DNA of 7,071 bases. Origin: UBA5734 sp964499985 (GTDB lineage Bacteria; Bacillota; Clostridia; Saccharofermentanales; UBA5734). Made by a program: the position numbers and the translations under genes. Location: assembly GCA_964499985.1 (NCBI GenBank), contig CAZCMX010000087.1, forward strand, positions 1-7,071, written 5' to 3'. Positions 1 to 6,659 of this stretch are shown here, piece by piece; positions within the stretch are counted from its first letter, which is position 1; the number at the start of each line of letters is the position of its first letter. The notes beneath the pieces were generated by a model. It was not told the DNA's origin and ran no database searches. It was given only the letters and a program-made list of their open reading frames with translations.

Positions 1-879
1 ATGAAAAATGGCCGGCAGCGATTCCAGACCCGACAGCATATGATGAACAGTGACTACGAGGTCTACCATTATTTCGACCGGGGCATGACCAGCATCCATC
101 TGCACCATCATGATTTTTACGAGGTCTATTTCCTGATCGAGGGGCGGGTCACCTCCCAGATCGAGGGCCGCAACTATGACCTCAAGTCCGGCGACATTGT
201 CCTGATGAATACCAGCGAACTGCATCAGACGGTGATCCATGACCTGGACAAGCCCTATGAGCGGATTGTCCTCTGGCTCAACCGGAACTTCCTCAAGGAA
301 TTGTCGACCGAGCAGAGCGACCTGACCTTATGCTTCGAGGGCCCACAGCACCGCAATGTCATCCGGACCGATGTCGACCAGCAACAGCACTTCCGTGCCC
401 TGCTCAATAAGCTTCTGGCCCTGAAGCAGTATACCGGCTTTGGCCAGGACCTGTATCCCAGGACTTACCTGATGGAGATCCTCCTCTTCTTGAACGAGGA
501 AATCAACCTGATCAAACAGCGGCCGAAGATCGAAGTGCGCAAGGATCGCCTGATCGATGCCGTGATTCAGTACATTGGCGAGCATATCGAAGAGGAAATC
601 AAGATCGACGACCTGACCGAGGTATTCTTTCTCAGCAAATTCCACCTTTGCCGCGAGTTCAAGAACCAGACCGGAACTACCTTGCACCGTTACATCATCC
701 AGAAAAAGCTGATCCGGGCCAAGGAGCTGATCTTGAAGAATATTCCAATCACCGAAGTGTACCAGAAGGCCGGATTCGGCGACTATTCCAATTTTTTCCG
801 GGCCTTCCGCAATGAATACAATATGACCCCACGCCAGTACTATGACTTTGTCGCCCGTGAGGTGGTCGAAGAGATGTAG
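1..879 (+). CDS. AraC-family transcriptional regulator with N-terminal cupin sensor domain
   Basis: This is a cytoplasmic DNA-binding regulator, presumably of the hexuronate genes that follow. The N-terminal third has the histidine-rich entry of an AraC-type cupin (HLHHHDFYEVYFLIEG, residues 33-48), then a DIVLMN strand (65-70) and SELHQ (72-76), which fits a sugar-sensing jelly roll. The C-terminal part is the double helix-turn-helix domain: helix-turn-helix 1 lies around residues 202-221 and helix-turn-helix 2 around 250-272. It ends in the family signature AGFGDYSNFFRAFRNEYN and MTPRQY (257-280). The length of 292 residues is normal for the family. The ATG is the very first base of the window, so no ribosome binding site can be seen and the true start could lie further upstream. 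The gene points the same way as uxuB, 229 bases away, with its own terminator between. That placement suggests local control, probably activation in response to a hexuronate or pathway intermediate. The effector and target are inferred; the family assignment is secure. Confidence 0.93.
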   Translation: MKNGRQRFQTRQHMMNSDYEVYHYFDRGMTSIHLHHHDFYEVYFLIEGRVTSQIEGRNYDLKSGDIVLMNTSELHQTVIHDLDKPYERIVLWLNRNFLKELSTEQSDLTLCFEGPQHRNVIRTDVDQQQHFRALLNKLLALKQYTGFGQDLYPRTYLMEILLFLNEEINLIKQRPKIEVRKDRLIDAVIQYIGEHIEEEIKIDDLTEVFFLSKFHLCREFKNQTGTTLHRYIIQKKLIRAKELILKNIPITEVYQKAGFGDYSNFFRAFRNEYNMTPRQYYDFVAREVVEEM

Positions 880-914
880 ATCCTGCCTTAGCAATTCCTG
901 TTGACATATGACCG

Positions 915-946
915 AAACCAGTCCCCTGTGCGGGACTGGTTTTTTC
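915..946 (+). terminator. Intrinsic terminator of the araC-family gene
   Basis: An 11-bp perfect stem is formed by AAACCAGTCCC (915-925) and GGGACTGGTTT (932-942) around a 6-base loop (926-931). It is followed directly by a T run reaching 945. It lies 36 bases after the regulator stop codon and before the probable promoter of the enzyme operon, so it should separate transcription of the regulator from that of uxuB. Confidence 0.9.
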
Positions 947-1008
947 TTGCCCTCCCGGTCTGATTGGAGAGCAATTATTACCACCCCCAGAGCAAGAAAC
1001 ACACAGCT

Positions 1009-1033
1009 TTGACCGGGGAGTAAAACCTATAAT
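1009..1033 (+). promoter_or_regulatory. Candidate promoter of the uxuB-uxuA-eda-kdgK operon
   Basis: A perfect -10 hexamer TATAAT lies at 1028-1033, about 75 bases before the uxuB start, in the only gap that follows a terminator and precedes the operon. The best -35-like element, TTGACC at 1009-1014, is only 13 bases away instead of about 17, so it is probably not a usable -35 box at that spacing. No good hexamer lies at the normal distance. This would fit a promoter that needs an activator, such as the AraC-type protein encoded upstream. The -10 box is seen directly; promoter activity and activation are inferred. Confidence 0.4.
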
Positions 1034-1108
1034 GAACACCAAGACGATCTGGTCCGGATGACTGGAAGCGTGCCGGAACCATCATGGAAATGCGAATGAG
1101 GTAAGAGC

Positions 1109-2710
1109 ATGAAGTTGAATCGACAAGAATTGAAAAACCCGGAAACCTGGCTGGCCAAGGGTTACCAGCTGCCCCAGTTCGATATCGAAGCGGTGCGCGC
1201 CCGGACTGTGGCCGAACCGATGTGGCTCCATTTCGGAGCAGGCAATATCTTCCGCGCTTTCCCGGCCACGGTGCACCAGAAACTTTTGAACCAGGGACTG
1301 TGCGATCGCGGCATCATCGTCGGCGAGGCCTTCGACGAGGAAATCCTCGACAAAGCCTATACTCCTTTTGACAATCTGAGCGTGACCGTTTCGCTCAATT
1401 CCGACGGTTCCCTGGAAAAGGAAGTCGTCGCCAGTGTCGTGCATACGGTTAAGCCAAGCACGGACATGGCGGAAATGATCCGGATTTTCCAGGCTCCTTC
1501 GCTGCAGATGGTCAGCTTCACCATCACCGAAAAGGGCTATTCGGTCAAAGGCGCTGATGGCTCCTATCTCAAATGGATCGCAGCTGATTTCGAGGCATTG
1601 CCGGAAAAGCGTTCCTCGAGCCTGGTCAGCCTCCTGACCTACCTGATGTTCCAGCGCTATCTGGCCGGCCAGCTGCCGGTCGCCCTGGTCAGCATGGACA
1701 ATTGCTCGCATAATGGCACCATGCTCTATGATGCTGTCATGACCTTTGTCAACGAGTGGCAAAAACGTGGCCTGGTCGACCTGGGCTTTGCCGGTTACCT
1801 CAACAATCCGCAGAAAGTCTCCTTCAACTGGAGCATGATCGACAAAATCACCCCCCGTCCCTCCGATGTCGTCAAGAAGACCCTCGAGGCGGATGGCTTT
1901 GAAGATACAGACCTGATCATCACCGCCAAGAACACCTTTACGGCAGCATTTGTCAATGCCGAACCGACCCAGTACCTGGTGGTCGAGGACTGGTTCCCCA
2001 ATGGCCGGCCGGCCTTGGAAAAAGGTGGAGTCCTGTTCACCGACCGCGAGACGGTTGACAAGATCGAGACGATGAAAGTCACCACCTGCCTCAATCCCCT
2101 GCATACCATCATGGCGATCTATGGCTGCCTGTTGAATCTGCCGACCATCGCTGACATCGCCGCTGACCCGCAGCTGAAGGTCTTCATCGAGAAGGTCGGC
2201 TACGATGAGAGCATGCCGGTTGTCGTGGATCCCGGGGTCATCAAGCCGCTGGATTTCATCCGCACGGTCATCGAAGTCCGTTTCCCGAACCCTTACCTGC
2301 CGGATGCTCCGCAGCGCATCGCCACCGACACATCCCAAAAGATCCCCGTCCGCTTTGGCCAGACCCTGAAGGCTTATATCAAGCGGGGCCAGGGAGAAGA
2401 GAAGAACCTCAAGTATATCCCGTTGTTCTTTGCCGGCTGGCTGCGTTACCTGCTCGGAGTCGATGACCAGGGCCAGACCATGCAGCTCTCGCCAGACCCG
2501 ATGCTCGAGGAACTCCAGGCCAAGCTGTCTGGCATCGAGCTCGGCAGCAAGGGCCCGTTCGAAGAAACTCTGCTGCCGATCCTGGCCAATGACCGCATCT
2601 TTGGTGTCGACCTGGTCGCCCAGGGAATCGCTCCACTGGTGATCAGCTACTTTGGCGAACTGGTCGCCGGCGCTGGTGCCGTTCGTGCCACTTTGGTAAA
2701 GTATTTATAA
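1109..2710 (+). CDS. uxuB: D-fructuronate reductase (D-mannonate oxidoreductase), mannitol dehydrogenase family
   Basis: This cytoplasmic enzyme reduces D-fructuronate to D-mannonate with NADH. It is a long-chain polyol dehydrogenase. The N-terminal Rossmann entry is HFGAGNIFRAF (residues 41-51), followed by SMDNCSHNG (195-203), DKITPRP (245-251) and VVEDWFPNGRP (291-301). The C-terminal domain carries the family catalytic signature K-x5-N-x2-H as K323, N329 and H332 (KVTTCLNPLH). The ATG at 1109 has GAGGT at 1098-1102, six bases upstream, which supports this start. At 533 residues it is longer than E. coli UxuB (about 486), and I believe this length is common in Firmicutes members. Tagaturonate reductase (UxaB) and mannitol dehydrogenase are relatives; the downstream uxuA, which uses D-mannonate, favours fructuronate as the substrate. 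It is the first gene of the operon. Confidence 0.92.
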   Translation: MKLNRQELKNPETWLAKGYQLPQFDIEAVRARTVAEPMWLHFGAGNIFRAFPATVHQKLLNQGLCDRGIIVGEAFDEEILDKAYTPFDNLSVTVSLNSDGSLEKEVVASVVHTVKPSTDMAEMIRIFQAPSLQMVSFTITEKGYSVKGADGSYLKWIAADFEALPEKRSSSLVSLLTYLMFQRYLAGQLPVALVSMDNCSHNGTMLYDAVMTFVNEWQKRGLVDLGFAGYLNNPQKVSFNWSMIDKITPRPSDVVKKTLEADGFEDTDLIITAKNTFTAAFVNAEPTQYLVVEDWFPNGRPALEKGGVLFTDRETVDKIETMKVTTCLNPLHTIMAIYGCLLNLPTIADIAADPQLKVFIEKVGYDESMPVVVDPGVIKPLDFIRTVIEVRFPNPYLPDAPQRIATDTSQKIPVRFGQTLKAYIKRGQGEEKNLKYIPLFFAGWLRYLLGVDDQGQTMQLSPDPMLEELQAKLSGIELGSKGPFEETLLPILANDRIFGVDLVAQGIAPLVISYFGELVAGAGAVRATLVKYL

Positions 2711-2718
2711 TCCTGCAT

Positions 2719-2766
2719 CCCTGTACTGGACAGGGACTGGCCTGTCAGAGGATTCTCCTGCAGGCC
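2719..2766 (+). other. Two consecutive RNA hairpins between uxuB and uxuA
   Basis: CCCTGT (2719-2724) pairs with ACAGGG (2730-2735) around a 5-base loop. Just after it, GGCCTG (2739-2744) pairs with CAGGCC (2761-2766), with an inner stem AGGA/TCCT (2749-2752 with 2756-2759) around TTC. Neither is followed by a T run, so an ordinary intrinsic terminator is unlikely. They lie inside an operon whose other junctions are tight, so a role as a processing or mRNA stability element is possible. The pairing is seen directly; the role is inferred. Confidence 0.45.
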
Positions 2767-2801
2767 GTCTCTTGCCGATAAATAAGAATAATCCAAGAAA
2801 T

Positions 2802-2806
2802 GAGGT
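2802..2806 (+). promoter_or_regulatory. Shine-Dalgarno sequence that places the uxuA start at TTG 2815
   Basis: GAGGT lies 8 bases before TTG at 2815-2817. It overlaps the only upstream in-frame ATG (2800-2802), which has no purine-rich site in front of it. The same AATGAGGT context serves as the ribosome binding site of uxuB (1095-1102). This makes the ATG more likely part of the ribosome binding site than the real start codon. Confidence 0.6.
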
Positions 2807-2814
2807 ATTCTCCC

Positions 2815-3855
2815 TTGAAACTGTCTTTTCGCTGGTATGGTCCCCAGGACCCGGTCTCCCTTGCCTATATCCGCCAGATTCCGTCGATGCACTCGATTGT
2901 CACTGCTGTCTATGATGTCCACGTCGGCGAGGTCTGGAGCCATGAAAGCATCGCTGCCCTGAAGCAGGACATCGAAGCCAATGGCCTGCATTTCGACGTG
3001 ATTGAAAGTGTCCCGGTCCATGAGGACATCAAGCTGGGCCTGCCCACCCGTGACCAGTACATCGCCAATTACTGCGAGAATATCCGTCGTCTGGGCCAGG
3101 CCGGGATCAAGGTCATCTGCTACAATTTCATGCCTGTTTTCGACTGGACCCGCACCCAGCTCGAAAAAGAGCTGCCCGATGGTTCCACCGCCCTGGTCTA
3201 TTATGTTGAGGATGTCAAGAAAATGGATCCGCTCACCGGCGAGCTTTCGCTGCCCGGCTGGGACAGCTCCTATAAAAAGGAAGATCTTCAGCGCTTGTTT
3301 GACCATTACAAAGCCGTGGATGAGGAAAAACTCTGGGAAAACCTGGCCTACTTCCTCCAGGCGATCATTCCAGTCGCCGAAGAAGCTGGCGTCAAGATGG
3401 CCATCCACCCGGACGACCCGCCGTTCTCCATCTTCGGTCTGCCCCGCATCATCACTTGTGAAAAGAACCTCGACCGCTTGCTCAAGATCGTCGACAGCCC
3501 CTGCAATGGCCTGACCTTGTGCACCGGTTCGCTGGGCAGCGGCAGCTTCAACGACATCCCTTACCTGGTCGACAAATTTGCAGCCATGGGCCGCATCCAT
3601 TTCATGCATATCCGCAATGTCAAGCTCCTGGAAGACGGCAGCTTTGAAGAATCCGCCCATATGTCTTCCTATGGTTCCCTCGACATGGTGGCCATCGTCA
3701 AGGCTCTGCACCGGAACGGATTTGATGGCTATGTCCGGCCTGACCATGGCCGCATGATCTGGGGCGAAACCGGCAAACCCGGTTATGGCCTGTACGACCG
3801 TGCCCTCGGCGCGTCCTACCTGACCGGCATCTGGGAAACCCTGTCCAAAGCCTGA
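2815..3855 (+). CDS. uxuA: D-mannonate dehydratase
   Basis: This cytoplasmic, metal-dependent enzyme removes water from D-mannonate to give 2-keto-3-deoxy-D-gluconate. It is a TIM barrel of the xylose-isomerase-like type. From the TTG start, visible family blocks are FRWYGPQDPVSL (residues 5-16), ESVPVHEDIK (64-73), YNFMPVFDWTRTQL (103-116), AIHPDDPP (196-203), CTGSLG (236-241), HFMHIRNV (262-269) and RPDHGR (308-313). His198, Cys236, His265 and Asp310 are the likely metal ligands. I chose TTG 2815 over ATG 2800 because GAGGT sits 8 bases before it, and because known UxuA proteins have the (F/W)RWYG block about five residues from the start. TTG gives 346 residues and ATG 351. It lies 104 bases after uxuB and 32 bases before eda. 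The function is secure; the start is moderately so. Confidence 0.93.
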   Translation: MKLSFRWYGPQDPVSLAYIRQIPSMHSIVTAVYDVHVGEVWSHESIAALKQDIEANGLHFDVIESVPVHEDIKLGLPTRDQYIANYCENIRRLGQAGIKVICYNFMPVFDWTRTQLEKELPDGSTALVYYVEDVKKMDPLTGELSLPGWDSSYKKEDLQRLFDHYKAVDEEKLWENLAYFLQAIIPVAEEAGVKMAIHPDDPPFSIFGLPRIITCEKNLDRLLKIVDSPCNGLTLCTGSLGSGSFNDIPYLVDKFAAMGRIHFMHIRNVKLLEDGSFEESAHMSSYGSLDMVAIVKALHRNGFDGYVRPDHGRMIWGETGKPGYGLYDRALGASYLTGIWETLSKA

Positions 3856-3887
3856 TCCCATCAGAACGATCACAAGGAGATAGTCAA

Positions 3888-4538
3888 ATGGATCCAATTA
3901 CACAAAGAGTTGCTGCTCTCGGCATCCTGCCCGTGATCAAACTGGACCGTCCTGATACCGACGCTGCGCCTCTGGCCCGAGCCCTGGTTGCCGGCGGCGT
4001 GCCGGCTGCTGAGATCACCTTCCGGGCCGAAGGTGCGGACCGGGCCATCCGGATCATGCGCGAGCAATTCCCGGACATGCTGGTCGGTGCCGGCACCGTT
4101 CTTACGGTCGAACAGGTTGAAAAGGCCCATGCGGCTGGCGCCCAGTTCATCGTCTCGCCCGGCCTGAATCCCAAGACCGTTGCTGCCTGCCAGAAACTGG
4201 GCCTGCCCATTTTCCCCGGCTGCATCACCCCGACGGAAATCGAAGCAGCCATCGGTCTTGGCCTTTCAACAGTCAAGTTCTTTCCGGCCGAGCAGGCCGG
4301 TGGACTGGCCCGGATCAAGGCCATGAGCGCACCCTTCAATATGGTCAAGTTCATGCCGACTGGCGGCATCAACTTGCAGAACCTGGCCAGCTATGTCAGC
4401 CAGTCCTGCATTGTCGCCTGTGGCGGCTCCTATATGGTCACTGACGAATTGATCAATAACCAGCAGTGGGACAAGATCAGCGATCTGTGCCGCCAGTCTG
4501 TGGCGGTTATCCAGCAGGCCAGAGGTGAAAGCAAATGA
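3888..4538 (+). CDS. eda: 2-keto-3-deoxy-6-phosphogluconate (KDPG) aldolase
   Basis: This class I aldolase splits KDPG into pyruvate and glyceraldehyde-3-phosphate in the cytoplasm. It may also act on 4-hydroxy-2-oxoglutarate, as family members do. At 216 residues it is full length. The Schiff-base lysine is K130 in TVKFFPAE. Other active-site residues are E42 and R46 in AEITFRAE, T70 in GAGTVL and P91 in SPGL. Each is offset by three from the E. coli numbers E45, R49, T73, P94 and K133. The phosphate-binding segments PTGGI (157-161) and GGS (179-181) are present. The ATG has a strong ribosome binding site, AAGGAGA at 3874-3880, seven bases upstream. Its stop codon overlaps the kdgK start (ATGA, 4535-4538), so the two are translationally coupled. 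Plasticity in this family means galactonate-type KDPGal activity cannot be excluded, but the uxuA neighbour favours KDPG. Confidence 0.94.
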   Translation: MDPITQRVAALGILPVIKLDRPDTDAAPLARALVAGGVPAAEITFRAEGADRAIRIMREQFPDMLVGAGTVLTVEQVEKAHAAGAQFIVSPGLNPKTVAACQKLGLPIFPGCITPTEIEAAIGLGLSTVKFFPAEQAGGLARIKAMSAPFNMVKFMPTGGINLQNLASYVSQSCIVACGGSYMVTDELINNQQWDKISDLCRQSVAVIQQARGESK

Positions 4539-5560
4539 GTAAGCGAGTTGTGACTTTTGGAGAATTGATGCTCCGCCTGGCCCCGCCCGGATACGAACGG
4601 TTTGCCCAGGCCAGCACCTTTGGCGCGACCTTTGGCGGCGGCGAAGCCAATGTGGCCGTTTCCCTGGCCAATTATGGCCTGGAGGCAGATTTTGTCAGCA
4701 AGCTGCCGAAACACGAAATCGGCCAGGCTGCAGTCAATTCCCTGCGCCGTTATGGCGTCGGGACCCGGCACATTGTCCGCGGCGGCAACCGGGTCGGCAT
4801 CTATTTCCTGGAAAAAGGCGCCTCCCAGCGCCCTTCCAAAGTCATCTACGACCGCGCCCATTCCGCTATTGCCGAAGCAGACGTGTCGGAATTCGACTGG
4901 GATGCCATCCTGGCTGGCGCGGACTGGTTCCATTTCACCGGCATCACACCCGCCTTGGGCGAGAAAGCGGCTGCCCTGACCCTGGCTGCTGTCCAGGCCG
5001 CCCGCCGTCTCGGTGTCACCGTCTCCTGTGATCTCAACTACCGCAAGAACCTGTGGAGCAAAGACCAGGCCCGGGAAGTCATGACCGGCCTTGCCCCCCA
5101 TATCGATGTCTGCATCGCCAATGAAGAAGACTCAGCCGATGTCTTTGGCATCCGGGCTGCGTCGACCGACATCACGGGCGGACACCTGAGCCATGACGGC
5201 TATCGCGACGTGGCGCGCCAGCTGGCCGAGACCTTTGGCTTTAAAAAGGTCGCCATCACCCTGCGCGGCTCGATCTCGGCCAATGACAATAACTGGGCCG
5301 CCCTGCTCTATGACGGCCAGGATTATTGTTTCTCCAAGAACTACCTGGTCCATATCGTCGACCGCGTCGGCGGTGGCGACAGCTTTGGTGGCGGCCTGAT
5401 CTATGCGCTGCTGAACAACTACAGCTCCCAGGACAGCATCGAATTCGCTGTTGCGGCCTCCTGTCTCAAGCACTCGATCGAGGGCGACTTCAATCTGGTC
5501 AGCGTCGATGAAGTGACCAAACTCGCCCAGGGGGATGCCTCGGGCCGCGTCCAGCGCTGA
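4535..5560 (+). CDS. kdgK: 2-keto-3-deoxygluconate kinase, PfkB family
   Basis: This cytoplasmic kinase phosphorylates 2-keto-3-deoxygluconate (the product of UxuA) with ATP to KDPG (the substrate of Eda). It is a full-length ribokinase/PfkB protein of 341 residues. The N-terminal substrate-binding glycine motif is GGGEANVA (34-41), CDLNYRKNLW lies at 165-174, and the C-terminal PfkB signature DRVGGGDSFGGG (276-287) carries the catalytic base D282. KHSIEGDFNLVS (312-323) is a pattern I associate with the KDG kinase branch. The start overlaps the eda stop by four bases, and GAGGTGA (4522-4528) lies six bases upstream, so the start is well supported. Other PfkB sugar kinases are possible from motifs alone; position after uxuA and eda makes KDG the best substrate. 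It is the last gene of the operon. Confidence 0.93.
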   Translation: MSKRVVTFGELMLRLAPPGYERFAQASTFGATFGGGEANVAVSLANYGLEADFVSKLPKHEIGQAAVNSLRRYGVGTRHIVRGGNRVGIYFLEKGASQRPSKVIYDRAHSAIAEADVSEFDWDAILAGADWFHFTGITPALGEKAAALTLAAVQAARRLGVTVSCDLNYRKNLWSKDQAREVMTGLAPHIDVCIANEEDSADVFGIRAASTDITGGHLSHDGYRDVARQLAETFGFKKVAITLRGSISANDNNWAALLYDGQDYCFSKNYLVHIVDRVGGGDSFGGGLIYALLNNYSSQDSIEFAVAASCLKHSIEGDFNLVSVDEVTKLAQGDASGRVQR

Positions 5561-5607
5561 CCCCCCCCATCCAGACACCATCAAATACCATCCTCCATAC
5601 CTCCCCT
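5561..5607 (+). promoter_or_regulatory. C-rich, G-poor tract downstream of kdgK, possible rut-like site
   Basis: The 47 bases directly after the kdgK stop codon contain 26 C and one G (at 5574), begin with a run of eight C, and carry CCATC at 5567, 5578 and 5588. Such unstructured C-over-G transcripts are the known loading preference of Rho. It precedes an intrinsic terminator, so it could be a back-up Rho site or merely a 3' untranslated region with skewed composition. The composition is seen directly; the role is inferred. Confidence 0.3.
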
Positions 5608-5613
5608 GTGAAG

Positions 5614-5643
5614 AAGCCCGGGCTTGCATCCCCCGGGCTTTTT
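5614..5643 (+). terminator. Intrinsic terminator of the uxuB-uxuA-eda-kdgK operon
   Basis: AAGCCCGGG (5614-5622) pairs perfectly with CCCGGGCTT (5632-5640) around a 9-base loop, and a T run (5639-5643) follows. It lies 53 bases after the kdgK stop codon and ends the four-gene transcript before the convergent HAD gene. Confidence 0.88.
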
Positions 5644-5662
5644 CATACGGGAGAACCCAGTC

Positions 5663-5701
5663 AAAAAACAGGTCAGGATATGGCGCATCCTGACCTGTTT
5701 T
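5663..5701 (-). terminator. Intrinsic terminator of the HAD hydrolase gene, possibly bidirectional
   Basis: A perfect 15-bp stem is formed by 5665-5679 and 5687-5701 around a 7-base loop. Read on the minus strand, the stem is followed by six consecutive T (complement of 5663-5668), 20 bases past the HAD stop codon. On the plus strand the stem ends in four T, so it may also stop read-through from the kdgK side. Confidence 0.88.
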
Positions 5702-5721
5702 GAACTCGTTTCAGTGCAAAA

Positions 5722-6612
5722 TCAATCCTGTTTCCAGGGCGGCGTTGTGGGCAGATATTCCCTGAACGTCTCGATCAGGCTGGTTTCGTAAGCACCAGCA
5801 TAGGATCCATCGAGGAATTTGGCGAAAGCCTCGTCATGAAAAAGCTGCCAAGATTCGTCTTCCTTGCCGGGCAGGATCGGGAAAAACAGGACGCCATTGT
5901 CTTTGGCTGACTCAAGGTCTCCCAGGGCGTCCCCGATCATGAGGACTTTGTCCTTGTCATAGCGTCCTTCGATTGCCTGGCGGATCTGGGCGGTCTTGTT
6001 GCCGACCTCCTGGCCAGCCAGCGCATTGAGATAATCAAACAGGCCGTGCTCAGTCCATTCCCGTGTGATGGTGGCCTGGGCAGCCGCTGAGATGACCACG
6101 ACATCTGCCTGGACGGCGCTTTTGGCCAGGGACTCGCGAACCCCGGGGAAGGGGGGGATATCATGGACGATTTTATCGACTGCTTCATTGACATCGAGGG
6201 AATAAGCCAGCGCTTTTTTCAGCCCAGAGTCCTGGGTTTGGGCGATGGCTTCCATCAGCGCGGGATTGCCCAGGCGGGTTTCTCCAGCGACCCATTGCTG
6301 CAGACTGGCAAGATCGGGAATCGCAAAGCCGCGCTTTTTGACTTCAGGCCGCTCGGCCAGCAGGGCAATCGCCTTCAGGGGGCCGATGAACCGGTTGCAG
6401 CCGCGATCTACAGAATACAGATTGACAAAATCCCAGCACTCGCGGGCGTATTTAGCCACGGCCTGCAGGCCGAAGTTATTGATGAAGGCAGGGCAGAAGC
6501 ATTCCTTGTGCTTGATTTCCATGACATCGAAAACGGTGCCATCGCTGTCGATACAGACGAGAAAGTCGTGTTGCTTTTCGAGCTGACTGAGGGGCTTGCC
6601 GATAGGATTCAT
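5722..6612 (-). CDS. HAD-superfamily hydrolase, substrate unknown
   Basis: This is a cytoplasmic haloacid-dehalogenase-fold enzyme, most likely a Mg-dependent phosphatase. Motif I is CIDSDGTVFD (residues 20-29) with nucleophile D22, acid/base D24 and T26. Motif II is VVVISAAA (171-178) with S175. A lysine such as K206 (NKTAQI) could serve as motif III, and motif IV is MIGDALGD (225-232) with D228 and D232. Residues 30-150 form a large, mostly helical insertion of the C1 cap type. The catalytic residues look intact. At 296 residues it is longer than typical phosphoglycolate phosphatases. The ATG at 6612 has AAGGAGA (complement of 6618-6624) five bases upstream, so the start is firm. It converges on kdgK and lies 129 bases after the symporter gene on the same strand, so it probably belongs with the transporter. 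The substrate is not readable from sequence; a sugar phosphate or damaged pathway intermediate is only a guess. Confidence 0.88.
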   Translation of the reverse strand: MNPIGKPLSQLEKQHDFLVCIDSDGTVFDVMEIKHKECFCPAFINNFGLQAVAKYARECWDFVNLYSVDRGCNRFIGPLKAIALLAERPEVKKRGFAIPDLASLQQWVAGETRLGNPALMEAIAQTQDSGLKKALAYSLDVNEAVDKIVHDIPPFPGVRESLAKSAVQADVVVISAAAQATITREWTEHGLFDYLNALAGQEVGNKTAQIRQAIEGRYDKDKVLMIGDALGDLESAKDNGVLFFPILPGKEDESWQLFHDEAFAKFLDGSYAGAYETSLIETFREYLPTTPPWKQD

Positions 6613-6659
6613 ATCAATCTCCTTGTGTGGATTGGATGCAGATCTTGCTTGGAATAAAG

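Noticed and set aside
901..906. Consensus -35 hexamer TTGACA just after the araC-family gene
   Set aside because: No -10 element lies 16-18 bases downstream, and the region is occupied by the terminator stem.
1063..1076. Partial match to a CcpA cre site (TGGAAGCGTGCCGG) in the uxuB leader
   Set aside because: The left half fits, but the conserved right-end CA is missing, so the match is too weak to call.
1084..1104. Six-codon mini open frame (MEMRMR) overlapping the uxuB ribosome binding site
   Set aside because: It has no clear ribosome binding site of its own and no regulatory codon pattern. Such short frames are expected by chance.
1082..2338. Long minus-strand open frame (about 418 codons) opposite uxuB
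   Set aside because: It is a shadow of uxuB: its protein has no recognisable motif, it has no ribosome binding site, and the sense strand is a clear mannitol-dehydrogenase-family gene.
2757..2764. Eight-base palindrome CCTGCAGG
   Set aside because: It is part of the larger hairpin at 2739-2766 and has no evidence of being an operator on its own.
2647..3897. Long minus-strand open frame (about 416 codons) opposite uxuA
   Set aside because: It spans the end of uxuB, all of uxuA and the eda start, with no family features. It arises from the codon bias of the sense genes.
4430..5101. Minus-strand open frame opposite the eda-kdgK junction
   Set aside because: It is a shadow frame with low-complexity composition and no domain; the sense genes are well supported.
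6163..6657. Plus-strand open frame opposite the HAD gene
   Set aside because: The minus-strand frame carries intact HAD motifs and a strong ribosome binding site; this one has neither.
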